From DAIDKA01 sp035485475 (lineage in GTDB: Bacteria > Pseudomonadota > Gammaproteobacteria > Steroidobacterales > Steroidobacteraceae): a stretch of 5,981 bases of DNA. The notes beneath the pieces were generated by a model. The model was given only the letters and a program-made list of their open reading frames with translations, was not told the origin of the DNA and did not search any database. The stretch lies in NCBI GenBank assembly GCA_035485475.1, contig DATHOA010000056.1:1-5981 (forward strand). Reading direction: 5' to 3'. The position numbers and the translations under genes were made by a program. Position 1 is the first letter of the stretch; each line of letters begins with the position of its first letter. Positions 1 to 5,038 of the stretch are shown here, one piece after another.

Positions 1-822
1 ATACGGACCGGGCGTGGCGCCTTCCACCGGGCCGATTCTTGCCCGGTTGCTCACATAGAGATTCACGTCCCGCTCAAAATGCAAAGTGCCGGTAACGACC
101 GCCCCCGGAGCGATGATGATGGTGGGGACGTGTTCATTGAAGCCGTTGTAATTGCCAAACAGGAGCCGCGTGAACCAATTGTCGGGGCCGTTGAACTTGA
201 AGGCGGATACGCGCAGACCGCCATCGATGCGCGAACCCGAGCCGACATAAATGTCGCCGTTGGTGGTCTGTACCGATCCGCCGATGTGCACGCCCACCAG
301 ACGCATTCGGCCGTTGAAATTCGACAGATCACCGGCGATGTCCACGCCTTGGGCCAGGTTGAAGCCGCCGTTGACGGTACGGACCTCGCCTTTGATATGG
401 CTGCCGGGACCGACGCTGATCGAACCATTCACGGTGTGCAAAGACAGCGCAGTCGTACCCGTCCCCAGCGTAACGCCGCCGTTCACGGTCGTGACCTGGC
501 CGACCGTGGCATCGGCACCGACGTGGATGCCGCCATTGACGGCGCTGACCCGGCCGGCTTTCTGGCCGGAGTCGACGTAGATTCCGCCATTCGCCGTGGA
601 CAGGTCACTGGGGTATTGCGAGCCATCCACATCGACGTTGCGATTGAAGCTCGTGACATCGGGATGCTCGCCGCTGACATGGATCGAGCCATTCACCGTC
701 GTTATGGAGCCGTTGTCCGCCCGAGCGGGATTCGCCGCCGCGGCCAGAATGATCCCCATGAGCAAGGCCGGTACGGCCGAAATGAGGCCAAAGACGCTGC
801 GGCGCAATAAGTGGGCGTTCAA
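1..822 (-). CDS. Exported beta-solenoid repeat protein (DUF4097-like VNG repeats), 3' end outside window
   Basis: The frame is open from 822 to the left edge (274 codons, no stop), so the C-terminus is missing. I chose the TTG start at 820-822 because a GAGGAG ribosome site lies 7 bases upstream and there is no in-frame ATG before codon 22. Residues 1-35 form a signal peptide: basic LLRR, a hydrophobic run around residues 13-31, then an ARA-D cleavage site. The mature part repeats a V-N-G-x-I-x-V unit with Asn at residues 44, 60, 78, 96, 114, 132, 151, 170, 188 and 211, a near-constant 18-residue period. This is what a right-handed beta-solenoid of short coils gives. A different tail follows (about 212-274), with IIIAPGAVV and a VSNRARIGPVEGATP segment. 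The repeats resemble DUF4097-type or bactofilin-like sheets, but the signal peptide argues for a periplasmic, outer-membrane or secreted protein. The function is unknown; a structural or adhesin role is only a guess. Confidence 0.8.
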   Translation of the reverse strand, partial: MNAHLLRRSVFGLISAVPALLMGIILAAAANPARADNGSITTVNGSIHVSGEHPDVTSFNRNVDVDGSQYPSDLSTANGGIYVDSGQKAGRVSAVNGGIHVGADATVGQVTTVNGGVTLGTGTTALSLHTVNGSISVGPGSHIKGEVRTVNGGFNLAQGVDIAGDLSNFNGRMRLVGVHIGGSVQTTNGDIYVGSGSRIDGGLRVSAFKFNGPDNWFTRLLFGNYNGFNEHVPTIIIAPGAVVTGTLHFERDVNLYVSNRARIGPVEGATPGPY

Positions 823-879
823 GGCAGGACTCCTCGGAGCATGGAGGTGGGTGGTTTCCTCCAGAACACGGGTGGGGTC
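823..879 (-). other. Short spacer between toxin and repeat-protein genes with SD and small hairpin
   Basis: These 57 bases separate the Doc stop codon from the TTG start of the repeat-protein gene. They hold a 6-bp inverted repeat (TGGAGG at 842-847 with CCTCCA at 858-863, 10-base loop) with no T-run, so it is a poor terminator. They also hold the GAGGAG ribosome site for the downstream gene at about 830-835. On the minus strand a 7-codon frame (ATG at 842-840, peptide MLRGVLP) ends in a TGA that overlaps the TTG start by two bases. No clear promoter is visible, so the repeat-protein gene may be transcribed from further upstream. Confidence 0.4.
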
Positions 880-1263
880 CTAAAGTTGCAGCCGTGGTCG
901 AACGATCTCCTGCAACCACGGGACAAGATGCTCCAGGTCAAAAGCCCGGTCCGCGAAGCGCTTGATGATGTAGTCGTAAATCGACTTGGAGTCCGCAGTA
1001 ATCGTATGGCCATTGATGCGCAGGAAGACATCGACTACGGCGAACGCCACCCGCTTATTGCCATCCACAAATGGATGGTTTTGCACGAGGCTCTCCAGAA
1101 GCGCGGCGGCCTCGTGAACTAGCGTGTCGTAATAGCCCGTCTGGGGTCGATGCAGGGCCGATTCGAGCGCGCCCGGATCGCGTAGGCCAGCAGCGCCGCC
1201 GTAACGCTCGATCAGTTGGCTATGAAAAAAGAGCGCATCAGCGGTGGTGACGTAGGTCGTCAC
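880..1263 (-). CDS. doc: Doc-family (Fic fold) toxin of a type II toxin-antitoxin system
   Basis: This 127-residue protein matches the size of phage P1 Doc (126 aa). The signature HPFVDGNKR lies at residues 63-71 and fits the Doc form H-x-F-x-[DN]-[AG]-N-K-R: catalytic His63, Phe65, Asp67 and Asn69. The AMPylating Fic proteins have a second Gly in GNGR; here it is Lys70, and the distal Arg of GNGRxxR is absent. In the known family this Lys form marks Doc proteins that phosphorylate elongation factor Tu and stop translation, so that is the predicted activity, not an observed one. An early RYGG-x-x-G-x-RDPG segment (20-31) is also typical. The start is GTG at 1263-1261. It overlaps the antitoxin stop as GTGA (1260-1263), so translation is likely coupled. 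The protein is cytoplasmic with no membrane segment, and the gene looks intact. Confidence 0.92.
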   Translation of the reverse strand: MTTYVTTADALFFHSQLIERYGGAAGLRDPGALESALHRPQTGYYDTLVHEAAALLESLVQNHPFVDGNKRVAFAVVDVFLRINGHTITADSKSIYDYIIKRFADRAFDLEHLVPWLQEIVRPRLQL

Positions 1264-1484
1264 TTAGCCAGCGACCGGTACAATTCATCGCGCTCCTTGA
1301 GGCTTTCCTTAAAGGCCTCCAGTACGTCTTTGCGTGGGGCATGCTGTTGTTTGCGAGTCAGATATTCCCGCATCGCGTCCCCGAGCACGGCCTGGAACTG
1401 ACGCCCCTCGCGGGTTGCAATATCCCGCAGCCCTTCAAGGACTGCCGGGTCCGCCTGAGAGGAAAACTTACGCAGCGCGCTCAT
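1260..1484 (-). CDS. Ribbon-helix-helix antitoxin partner of the Doc toxin
   Basis: This small gene encodes 74 residues. Residues 4-10 (LRKFSSQ) suit the DNA-contacting beta strand, residues 12-26 (DPAVLEGLRDIATRE) the first helix, and residues 29-46 the second helix, which is the CopG/Arc ribbon-helix-helix layout. A basic linker (QQHAPRK) leads to a charged amphipathic helix at 53-74 (DVLEAFKESLKERDELYRSL) that probably binds and blocks the toxin. The start is ATG at 1484-1482 with GAGG 7 bases upstream. The stop overlaps the toxin start by four bases, the usual antitoxin-first order. Repeats over its promoter (1495-1523) support autorepression. Classical Doc is paired with Phd, whose N-terminal fold differs, so this is a mix-and-match module. 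The RHH assignment rests on pattern and size, not on a database search. Confidence 0.82.
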   Translation of the reverse strand: MSALRKFSSQADPAVLEGLRDIATREGRQFQAVLGDAMREYLTRKQQHAPRKDVLEAFKESLKERDELYRSLAK

Positions 1485-1494
1485 GGTACCGCCT

Positions 1495-1524
1495 CGTCAT
1501 GATCTATCTTGATACGTCATGATA
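1495..1524 (-). promoter_or_regulatory. Tandem operator repeats over the toxin-antitoxin promoter
   Basis: On the plus strand CGTCATGAT occurs at 1495-1503 and again at 1515-1523, exactly 20 bases apart. The middle decamer TATCTTGATA at 1505-1514 keeps the TC-x-TGAT core, so three similar sites follow one another at a 10-base step. One helical turn per site puts them on one face of the DNA, as expected for cooperative binding of ribbon-helix-helix dimers. The block covers the predicted -10 box and start point, so binding should repress the module. Confidence 0.6.
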
Positions 1525-1546
1525 GTTCAAGACGAGCGGAAATCAA
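1519..1546 (-). promoter_or_regulatory. Predicted sigma-70 promoter of the toxin-antitoxin operon
   Basis: On the minus strand, -35 TTGATT (1546-1541, 4 of 6 consensus) is separated by 16 bases from -10 TATCAT (1524-1519, 5 of 6). This places the start point near 1512, about 28 bases before the antitoxin ATG. The -10 overlaps the outermost operator repeat, which supports the assignment. No other pairing in this interval scored as well by eye. Confidence 0.5.
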
Positions 1547-1585
1547 GTTTCCGCAGAGTCAATAATACTTATGATAATCAGTATG

Positions 1586-2878
1586 TTATATGCGCCCAGG
1601 CGGCCGCAGCCGCAACGGCGGCGGTTCGTTCAAGGTCTGCATGAAGTCACGGCGCGCATCCGCATCAAGCGTCGACAGATCCACCTTCGCGGTGCGCGTG
1701 AGGCGCAGCTGCGAGTCGCTGATATGGCCCACGGCCCGATTGCGGGCTGACCAGCGTTGGGCCAGGCGCCGGGTGCTCCCGGATGTCAGGATATCGGCGA
1801 CAGCGTTTGCCACGAGCGGATCGCGAGTCAGCTCGCTGTGCGCACAGGCGACGTAATAAGTGTGGGCGCCCTCGAGCCGCGCGCTGACGACGGGGATCGT
1901 GCCATCGCCATGCCGTGTGAGCGTATAGACGAAATCATCGGCGACCCGTTCGATGCCCGTGACCGTCGGTTGACCCGTGCCGACCACCACCGAGTAACGG
2001 TCGGTGGCCTTTGCCATTTCGGCGCGATTCGCCCATGCCGCGCGCAGCAGTTCCGGGCGCGGGCGCGGGCCCTGCCGCGGCCATTGCTGCGCATCGAACA
2101 AGTCGATGGGCTGGGTGTGGCCGGGAGAGGGCAGCAGGTGATAGAGGCTGGGGAAGGAGTTGAACACTTCATCGGCGAGCTGTTCGGCGCTGGTGCGCGC
2201 ATCGAGCTGGGCGAGTTTGCGCACCACCGAATAGGTGCCGCGTACTGCCTGGACCCCGGCGAAAGACCCCTCGTTGGGCGAACCCAGCAACACGACTTCC
2301 TGCACCTTGCGCCGCGCCGGCAGCGACAGTGCCGCCCGGCTGACCAGACCGCCCATGCTGTGTGCGACCAGGTGCACATAGGCATGCGGCTCGGCCTCGA
2401 TCCGCTGCGCCAGCTGTTTGCCGAGCACGTCGACGCCCAGTCGCCAGTCATAGTCGACGCTGGCGACATCGAAGCCCCGGGCCTCCAGATGCAGCCGCAG
2501 CCGCAGATACGAGAACAGCACCACGCCCATGGTGCGCACCGGTGCCGCCGCCTCGATCCGCAATGCCCGCAGCCTGCCCGCGCCGATATCGGCCGCATCC
2601 ACCCACAGCAGATCCGGTGGCTGCGGAGTGGGGCGATCAAAACCCAGCTGCGAGCCCATGATGCCGGGAATGATGAGCACGCGGCCGGCGCGCGTTGCGG
2701 TGGCGGATTTCGCGGCGCGTCGCGCGAGATATTGCAGCTCGCCGTATTCGCGTTCACCGAAGAAGGCCGTGAGCTCCTGGCGATGCTCACCGCTGGCGAG
2801 CAGCGTCTGCGCCTGCACGTCCGAAAACGCCAGCCTGTCGTAGGGCGTGATGTGCTCGCAGGCGCCGTCGAGTCGCAT
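1586..2878 (-). CDS. LCAT-like serine alpha/beta-hydrolase (lipase/acyltransferase)
   Basis: This 430-residue protein has the full lecithin:cholesterol acyltransferase-type triad layout. The oxyanion-loop segment IPGIMGS lies at residues 70-76, YDWRLGVD at 143-150, the nucleophile elbow AHSMGG at 172-177 (Ser174), the acid motif HGDGTIPV at 323-330 (Asp325) and a late CAHSEL with His347. YDWR and GDGT-[IV]-P are hallmarks of the LCAT family rather than general lipases, so an ester or acyl-lipid substrate is likely, but the real substrate is not visible. No signal peptide or membrane helix is evident, suggesting a cytosolic enzyme. The ATG at 2878-2876 is the first usable start and has no strong ribosome site. 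The copper chaperone gene ends 32 bases upstream, so the two genes are probably one transcript with reinitiation. The last 60 or so residues, after the triad, are not recognised. Confidence 0.85.
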   Translation of the reverse strand: MRLDGACEHITPYDRLAFSDVQAQTLLASGEHRQELTAFFGEREYGELQYLARRAAKSATATRAGRVLIIPGIMGSQLGFDRPTPQPPDLLWVDAADIGAGRLRALRIEAAAPVRTMGVVLFSYLRLRLHLEARGFDVASVDYDWRLGVDVLGKQLAQRIEAEPHAYVHLVAHSMGGLVSRAALSLPARRKVQEVVLLGSPNEGSFAGVQAVRGTYSVVRKLAQLDARTSAEQLADEVFNSFPSLYHLLPSPGHTQPIDLFDAQQWPRQGPRPRPELLRAAWANRAEMAKATDRYSVVVGTGQPTVTGIERVADDFVYTLTRHGDGTIPVVSARLEGAHTYYVACAHSELTRDPLVANAVADILTSGSTRRLAQRWSARNRAVGHISDSQLRLTRTAKVDLSTLDADARRDFMQTLNEPPPLRLRPPGRI

Positions 2879-2910
2879 GGATAATGGCCGCTGGGCGAGT
2901 ACGCCCGGGC

Positions 2911-3369
2911 TCAGCTCGCCCCGAGCGGTCGCACCAATGCCGTGACGTGCAGCCTGATACCCCAGGCGAATACCAACACGATCGGGACCCGTTCACCGAC
3001 CTGCAGCGGATGCGTGAGGCCATGCAGCATGATGTGCTTCGCTCCCGGCGTGAACGCCATGCTCGCGCCCGCAGCCAGCGACACGGAAGTGAGCGCCCGC
3101 ATTTGCGATTGGCCACCGGACTCCTGCGATTCGTGCAGCATGGCCATGCCGGCTATCGGACATTCCACACCGGTCAGCTTGACGGCCTTCGTTCCGACGT
3201 TCTGCAGCGACAGGTAGACCGCGGCAACATCCGATCCCGGCGGCGGCTGGCGGATCCAGGCACCGGCCACGACCAGATTGCTCTCGGCGGCCATGCCGAG
3301 GCGGGATGCCAAGCTGGCCGCCATCAGTAAGAGGGCCAGCAGAAGCGGGGTCCGGGTGGTGGCGGTCAT
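2911..3369 (-). CDS. PCu(A)C-family periplasmic copper chaperone
   Basis: This 152-residue exported protein has a signal peptide at residues 1-28 (hydrophobic PLLLALLLMAASLA, then cleavage near GMAA-E). The mature domain carries the exact copper site H-x10-M-x21-H-x-M: His79, Met90, His112 and Met114, with Met77 preceding His79. KHIMLHGL around the last two ligands and the closing VGERVPIVLVF strand are typical of PF04314 (DUF461). Family members bind Cu(I) in the periplasm and deliver it to the CuA or CuB centres of cytochrome c oxidase, usually with Sco. Neither Sco nor an oxidase gene lies in this window. The start is ATG at 3369-3367, with GGGAG about 10 bases upstream. The downstream LCAT-like hydrolase probably shares its transcript. 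One extra cysteine (Cys70) lies outside the copper motif. Confidence 0.92.
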   Translation of the reverse strand: MTATTRTPLLLALLLMAASLASRLGMAAESNLVVAGAWIRQPPPGSDVAAVYLSLQNVGTKAVKLTGVECPIAGMAMLHESQESGGQSQMRALTSVSLAAGASMAFTPGAKHIMLHGLTHPLQVGERVPIVLVFAWGIRLHVTALVRPLGAS

Positions 3370-3384
3370 GGACTGGCGGCTCCC

Positions 3385-3433
3385 AAAAAACGCTGGCGTG
3401 ACCCGCAGATTATGCCAGAGCGAGGCACGCCAG
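3385..3433 (-). terminator. Likely Rho-independent terminator of oxyR
   Basis: On the minus strand, CTGGCGTG (3433-3426) is followed by a 25-base loop and the exact complement CACGCCAG (3400-3393), then CG and a run of six T (3390-3385). This lies 27 bases after the oxyR stop. The stem is GC-rich and the T-run is correctly placed, but the loop is long, so efficiency may be low. Confidence 0.5.
3409..3417 (-). promoter_or_regulatory. Extended -10 promoter for the copper chaperone and hydrolase genes
   Basis: On the minus strand TGGCATAAT reads as an extended -10 (TG-n, then CATAAT, 5 of 6 consensus). No good -35 is seen, as is usual for extended -10 promoters. A start near 3402 would leave a leader of about 33 bases before the ATG at 3369. 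The element sits inside the loop of the 3393-3433 inverted repeat. Confidence 0.45.
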
Positions 3434-3459
3434 GGCCGCGGGCGGATGTGCGGTGGAAC

Positions 3460-4356
3460 TCACTTCGCGTGCTTGACGAGAATGTCGCAGAAGGCGTCAA
3501 TGGCTGCCACGCGTGCGCTGGACTTGCGCCAGATCGCGCCGATCTGTCGATGGGGGGTAGGGCGCACCAAGGGCCGGATGACGACCCCGCGTGCGTTGCC
3601 GTAGGCGCCGCGAGTCGCGAGCTCCGGCATGAGCGTCACACCCGCACCGGCAGCGACCATCTGGCGCAGGGTCTCGAGGCTGGTGGCGCGAAAATCCTGG
3701 CGCTCCTGCAGGGAGATCCGACTACAGACCTCCAGCGCCTGGTCGCGCAGGCAATGGCCCTCTTCCAGCAGCAACAGGCTCTCATCGGCCAGGTCCGTGA
3801 TCCGCACCGTGGCCTGCTTCGCCAGCCGATGATGCTCGGGCAGCGCCACATTGAAGTCTTCATCGTAGAGCCTGCGACTCACCAGCCCCTCCTGCTCGAC
3901 GGGCAGCGCGAGCACCCCGACATCGATATCACCGGCATGGACTTTCGCAAGCATCACTGCGGTTTGATATTCGAACAGCAGCAGATCCAGTCGTGGCATC
4001 TGCTTGCGCACGGCGGGCGCCACCCGTGGCAGCACGTATGGTCCGACGGTCGGAATCATCGCGACCTTCAGCCGCCCCGCGAGCGGGTCCCGGTAGGTAT
4101 GCGCAATGGTGACCACCTCATCGCTGGCGCCGAGAATGACACGCGCCCGGGCGACGATCTGCTCCCCCGCCTGGGTGAGGGTCGCACGGCGCGGCTGGCG
4201 CTCGACGAGCTTCACGCCCAGATAGTCCTCGAGCTTCTTCAGCTGCGCGGACAGCGTCGGCTGGCTCACGAAACAGCGCGCGGCGGCCTGACCGAAGTGG
4301 CCCGTATCGGCCACCGTGACCAGGTAGCGCAAATCCTTGAGCTTGATATCCGACAT
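3460..4356 (-). CDS. oxyR: OxyR, peroxide-sensing LysR-family regulator
   Basis: This 298-residue LysR-type regulator has an N-terminal winged helix-turn-helix (residues about 5-63, with CFVSQPTLSAQLKKLEDYLG) and a sensor domain containing IPTVGPYVLP and EEGHCLRDQALEVC. The two cysteines of that last motif, Cys202 and Cys211, are nine residues apart like Cys199 and Cys208 of E. coli OxyR. There they form the disulfide that switches the protein on with hydrogen peroxide. FRATSLETLRQMVAAGAG follows, also strongly conserved in OxyR. The length matches E. coli OxyR (305 aa). I chose ATG at 4356-4354; a GTG one codon upstream (4359) is possible but would abut the GAGAAGG ribosome site. The gene is divergent from ahpC, its usual target, and shares an operator with it. 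Two further cysteines (29 and 290) are not part of the known switch. Confidence 0.96.
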   Translation of the reverse strand: MSDIKLKDLRYLVTVADTGHFGQAAARCFVSQPTLSAQLKKLEDYLGVKLVERQPRRATLTQAGEQIVARARVILGASDEVVTIAHTYRDPLAGRLKVAMIPTVGPYVLPRVAPAVRKQMPRLDLLLFEYQTAVMLAKVHAGDIDVGVLALPVEQEGLVSRRLYDEDFNVALPEHHRLAKQATVRITDLADESLLLLEEGHCLRDQALEVCSRISLQERQDFRATSLETLRQMVAAGAGVTLMPELATRGAYGNARGVVIRPLVRPTPHRQIGAIWRKSSARVAAIDAFCDILVKHAK

Positions 4357-4366
4357 CACCTTCTCG

Positions 4367-4403
4367 ATATATGGCGTCTATCGGGATTATAAAGTCAATC
4401 GAT
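4367..4403. promoter_or_regulatory. OxyR tetramer operator between oxyR and ahpC
   Basis: The OxyR consensus is four quartets, ATAG-N7-CTAT-N7-ATAG-N7-CTAT. Here ATAT (4367-4370), CTAT (4378-4381), ATAA (4389-4392) and CGAT (4400-4403) occur at exact 11-base steps, with 13 of 16 key bases matching. The site ends next to the predicted ahpC -35 and covers the oxyR -10, consistent with activation of ahpC and autorepression of oxyR. Confidence 0.75.
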
Positions 4404-4415
4404 TGGATATGTGCA
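4386..4415 (-). promoter_or_regulatory. Predicted oxyR promoter
   Basis: The minus strand carries a perfect -10 TATAAT (4391-4386), with TGCACA (4415-4410, 4 of 6) 18 bases upstream as a plausible -35. Transcription would start near 4379, giving a leader of about 23 bases before the ATG at 4356. The -10 overlaps the third operator quartet. A TTGACT two bases upstream of the TATAAT is too close to serve as its -35. Confidence 0.55.
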
Positions 4416-4432
4416 GCATCGAAACCCAGAAT
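4403..4432 (+). promoter_or_regulatory. Predicted OxyR-dependent ahpC promoter
   Basis: A weak -35 TTGGAT (4403-4408) and -10 CAGAAT (4427-4432, 4 of 6) are separated by 18 bases. The poor boxes suit an activator-dependent promoter, and the OxyR site runs directly into the -35. The start point would be near 4439, leaving a leader of about 40 bases. That leader contains a small hairpin (GTGC 4449-4452 with GCAC 4456-4459) just before the AAGGAG ribosome site at 4467-4472. Confidence 0.4.
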
Positions 4433-4479
4433 TGCTCCATCGAAATCGGTGCAAAGCACATTTCTCAAGGAGCACGACC

Positions 4480-5019
4480 ATGCTGGGTATTGGCAAGCAG
4501 TTTCCCGAGTACCGCCTCAATGCCGTCATTTCGACGGATCAGAGCAAGGCGTTTCAGAGTATCGACAGTGGCACGCACGCCGGCAAGTGGCGTGTGATCT
4601 TCTTCTGGCCCATGGATTTCACGTTCGTGTGCCCGACCGAGATCGCCGCGTTCGGCAAATTGGACAAGGAGTTCCGGGCGCGCGATGCGCAGTTGCTCGG
4701 CGCGAGCACCGACTCGGAGTATGTGCATCTGGCCTGGCGGCGCGACAAGGACGAGTTGAAGGATCTGCCCTTCCCGATGCTGGCGGACGTGAAGCGCGAA
4801 CTGAGCACGGCGCTGGGCATCCTCGATGCGGACGCCGGTGTGGCGCAGCGCGCGACCTACATCATCGACCCGCAGGGGATCATTCGTTTCGTCTACGTCA
4901 CGGACCTGAATGTCGGCCGCAATCCGCAGGAAGTGCTGCGGGTGCTCGATGCGCTGCAGACCGATGAGCTGTGTCCCTGCAATTGGCAGAAGGGCGATGA
5001 CACGCTCAAGGCCGCCTGA
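4480..5019 (+). CDS. ahpC: AhpC, AhpD-dependent alkyl hydroperoxide reductase (peroxiredoxin)
   Basis: This 179-residue cytosolic peroxiredoxin reduces hydrogen peroxide, organic peroxides and probably peroxynitrite. The peroxidatic site FTFVCPTE gives Thr48 and Cys51; Arg124 is the likely active-site arginine. The C-terminus reads TDELCPCNWQKGDDTL, with Cys165 and Cys167. This paired-cysteine tail matches the three-cysteine AhpC of Mycobacterium tuberculosis (DELCACNWRKGD), which is recharged by AhpD, and differs from enteric AhpC, which uses AhpF. I chose ATG at 4480 because AAGGAG (4467-4472) stands 7 bases upstream; the open frame continues back to 4411, but that extension crosses the promoter and looks untranslated. 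ahpD follows after 19 bases, and no ahpF is present in the window. The upstream OxyR operator implies induction by peroxide. Confidence 0.95.
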   Translation: MLGIGKQFPEYRLNAVISTDQSKAFQSIDSGTHAGKWRVIFFWPMDFTFVCPTEIAAFGKLDKEFRARDAQLLGASTDSEYVHLAWRRDKDELKDLPFPMLADVKRELSTALGILDADAGVAQRATYIIDPQGIIRFVYVTDLNVGRNPQEVLRVLDALQTDELCPCNWQKGDDTLKAA

Positions 5020-5038
5020 GCAATCAAGGAGAGTCGAT

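Noticed and set aside
79..810. Plus-strand open frame of 243 codons opposite the repeat protein
   Set aside because: It is the antisense image of the 54-base repeats; the minus frame has a signal peptide, a ribosome site and a regular 18-residue period.
1567..1584. Terminator for the hydrolase gene from the ATACT/AGTAT repeat
   Set aside because: The stem is only 5 bp, AT-rich, with a 10-base loop and no following T-run on the minus strand.
1757..2884. Long plus-strand open frame (375 codons) antisense to the LCAT-like hydrolase gene
   Set aside because: It mirrors a gene with a full catalytic triad, and its product is low-complexity and rich in Arg, Gln and His, as expected for a shadow frame in GC-rich DNA.
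3412..4392. Long plus-strand open frame (326 codons) antisense to oxyR
   Set aside because: The minus strand encodes unmistakable OxyR here; the antisense product shows no family motif and runs into the divergent promoter.
4411..4479. N-terminal extension of AhpC by 23 residues
   Set aside because: It would cover the predicted promoter and ribosome site, and the added residues do not resemble AhpC; the ATG at 4480 has an ideal AAGGAG.
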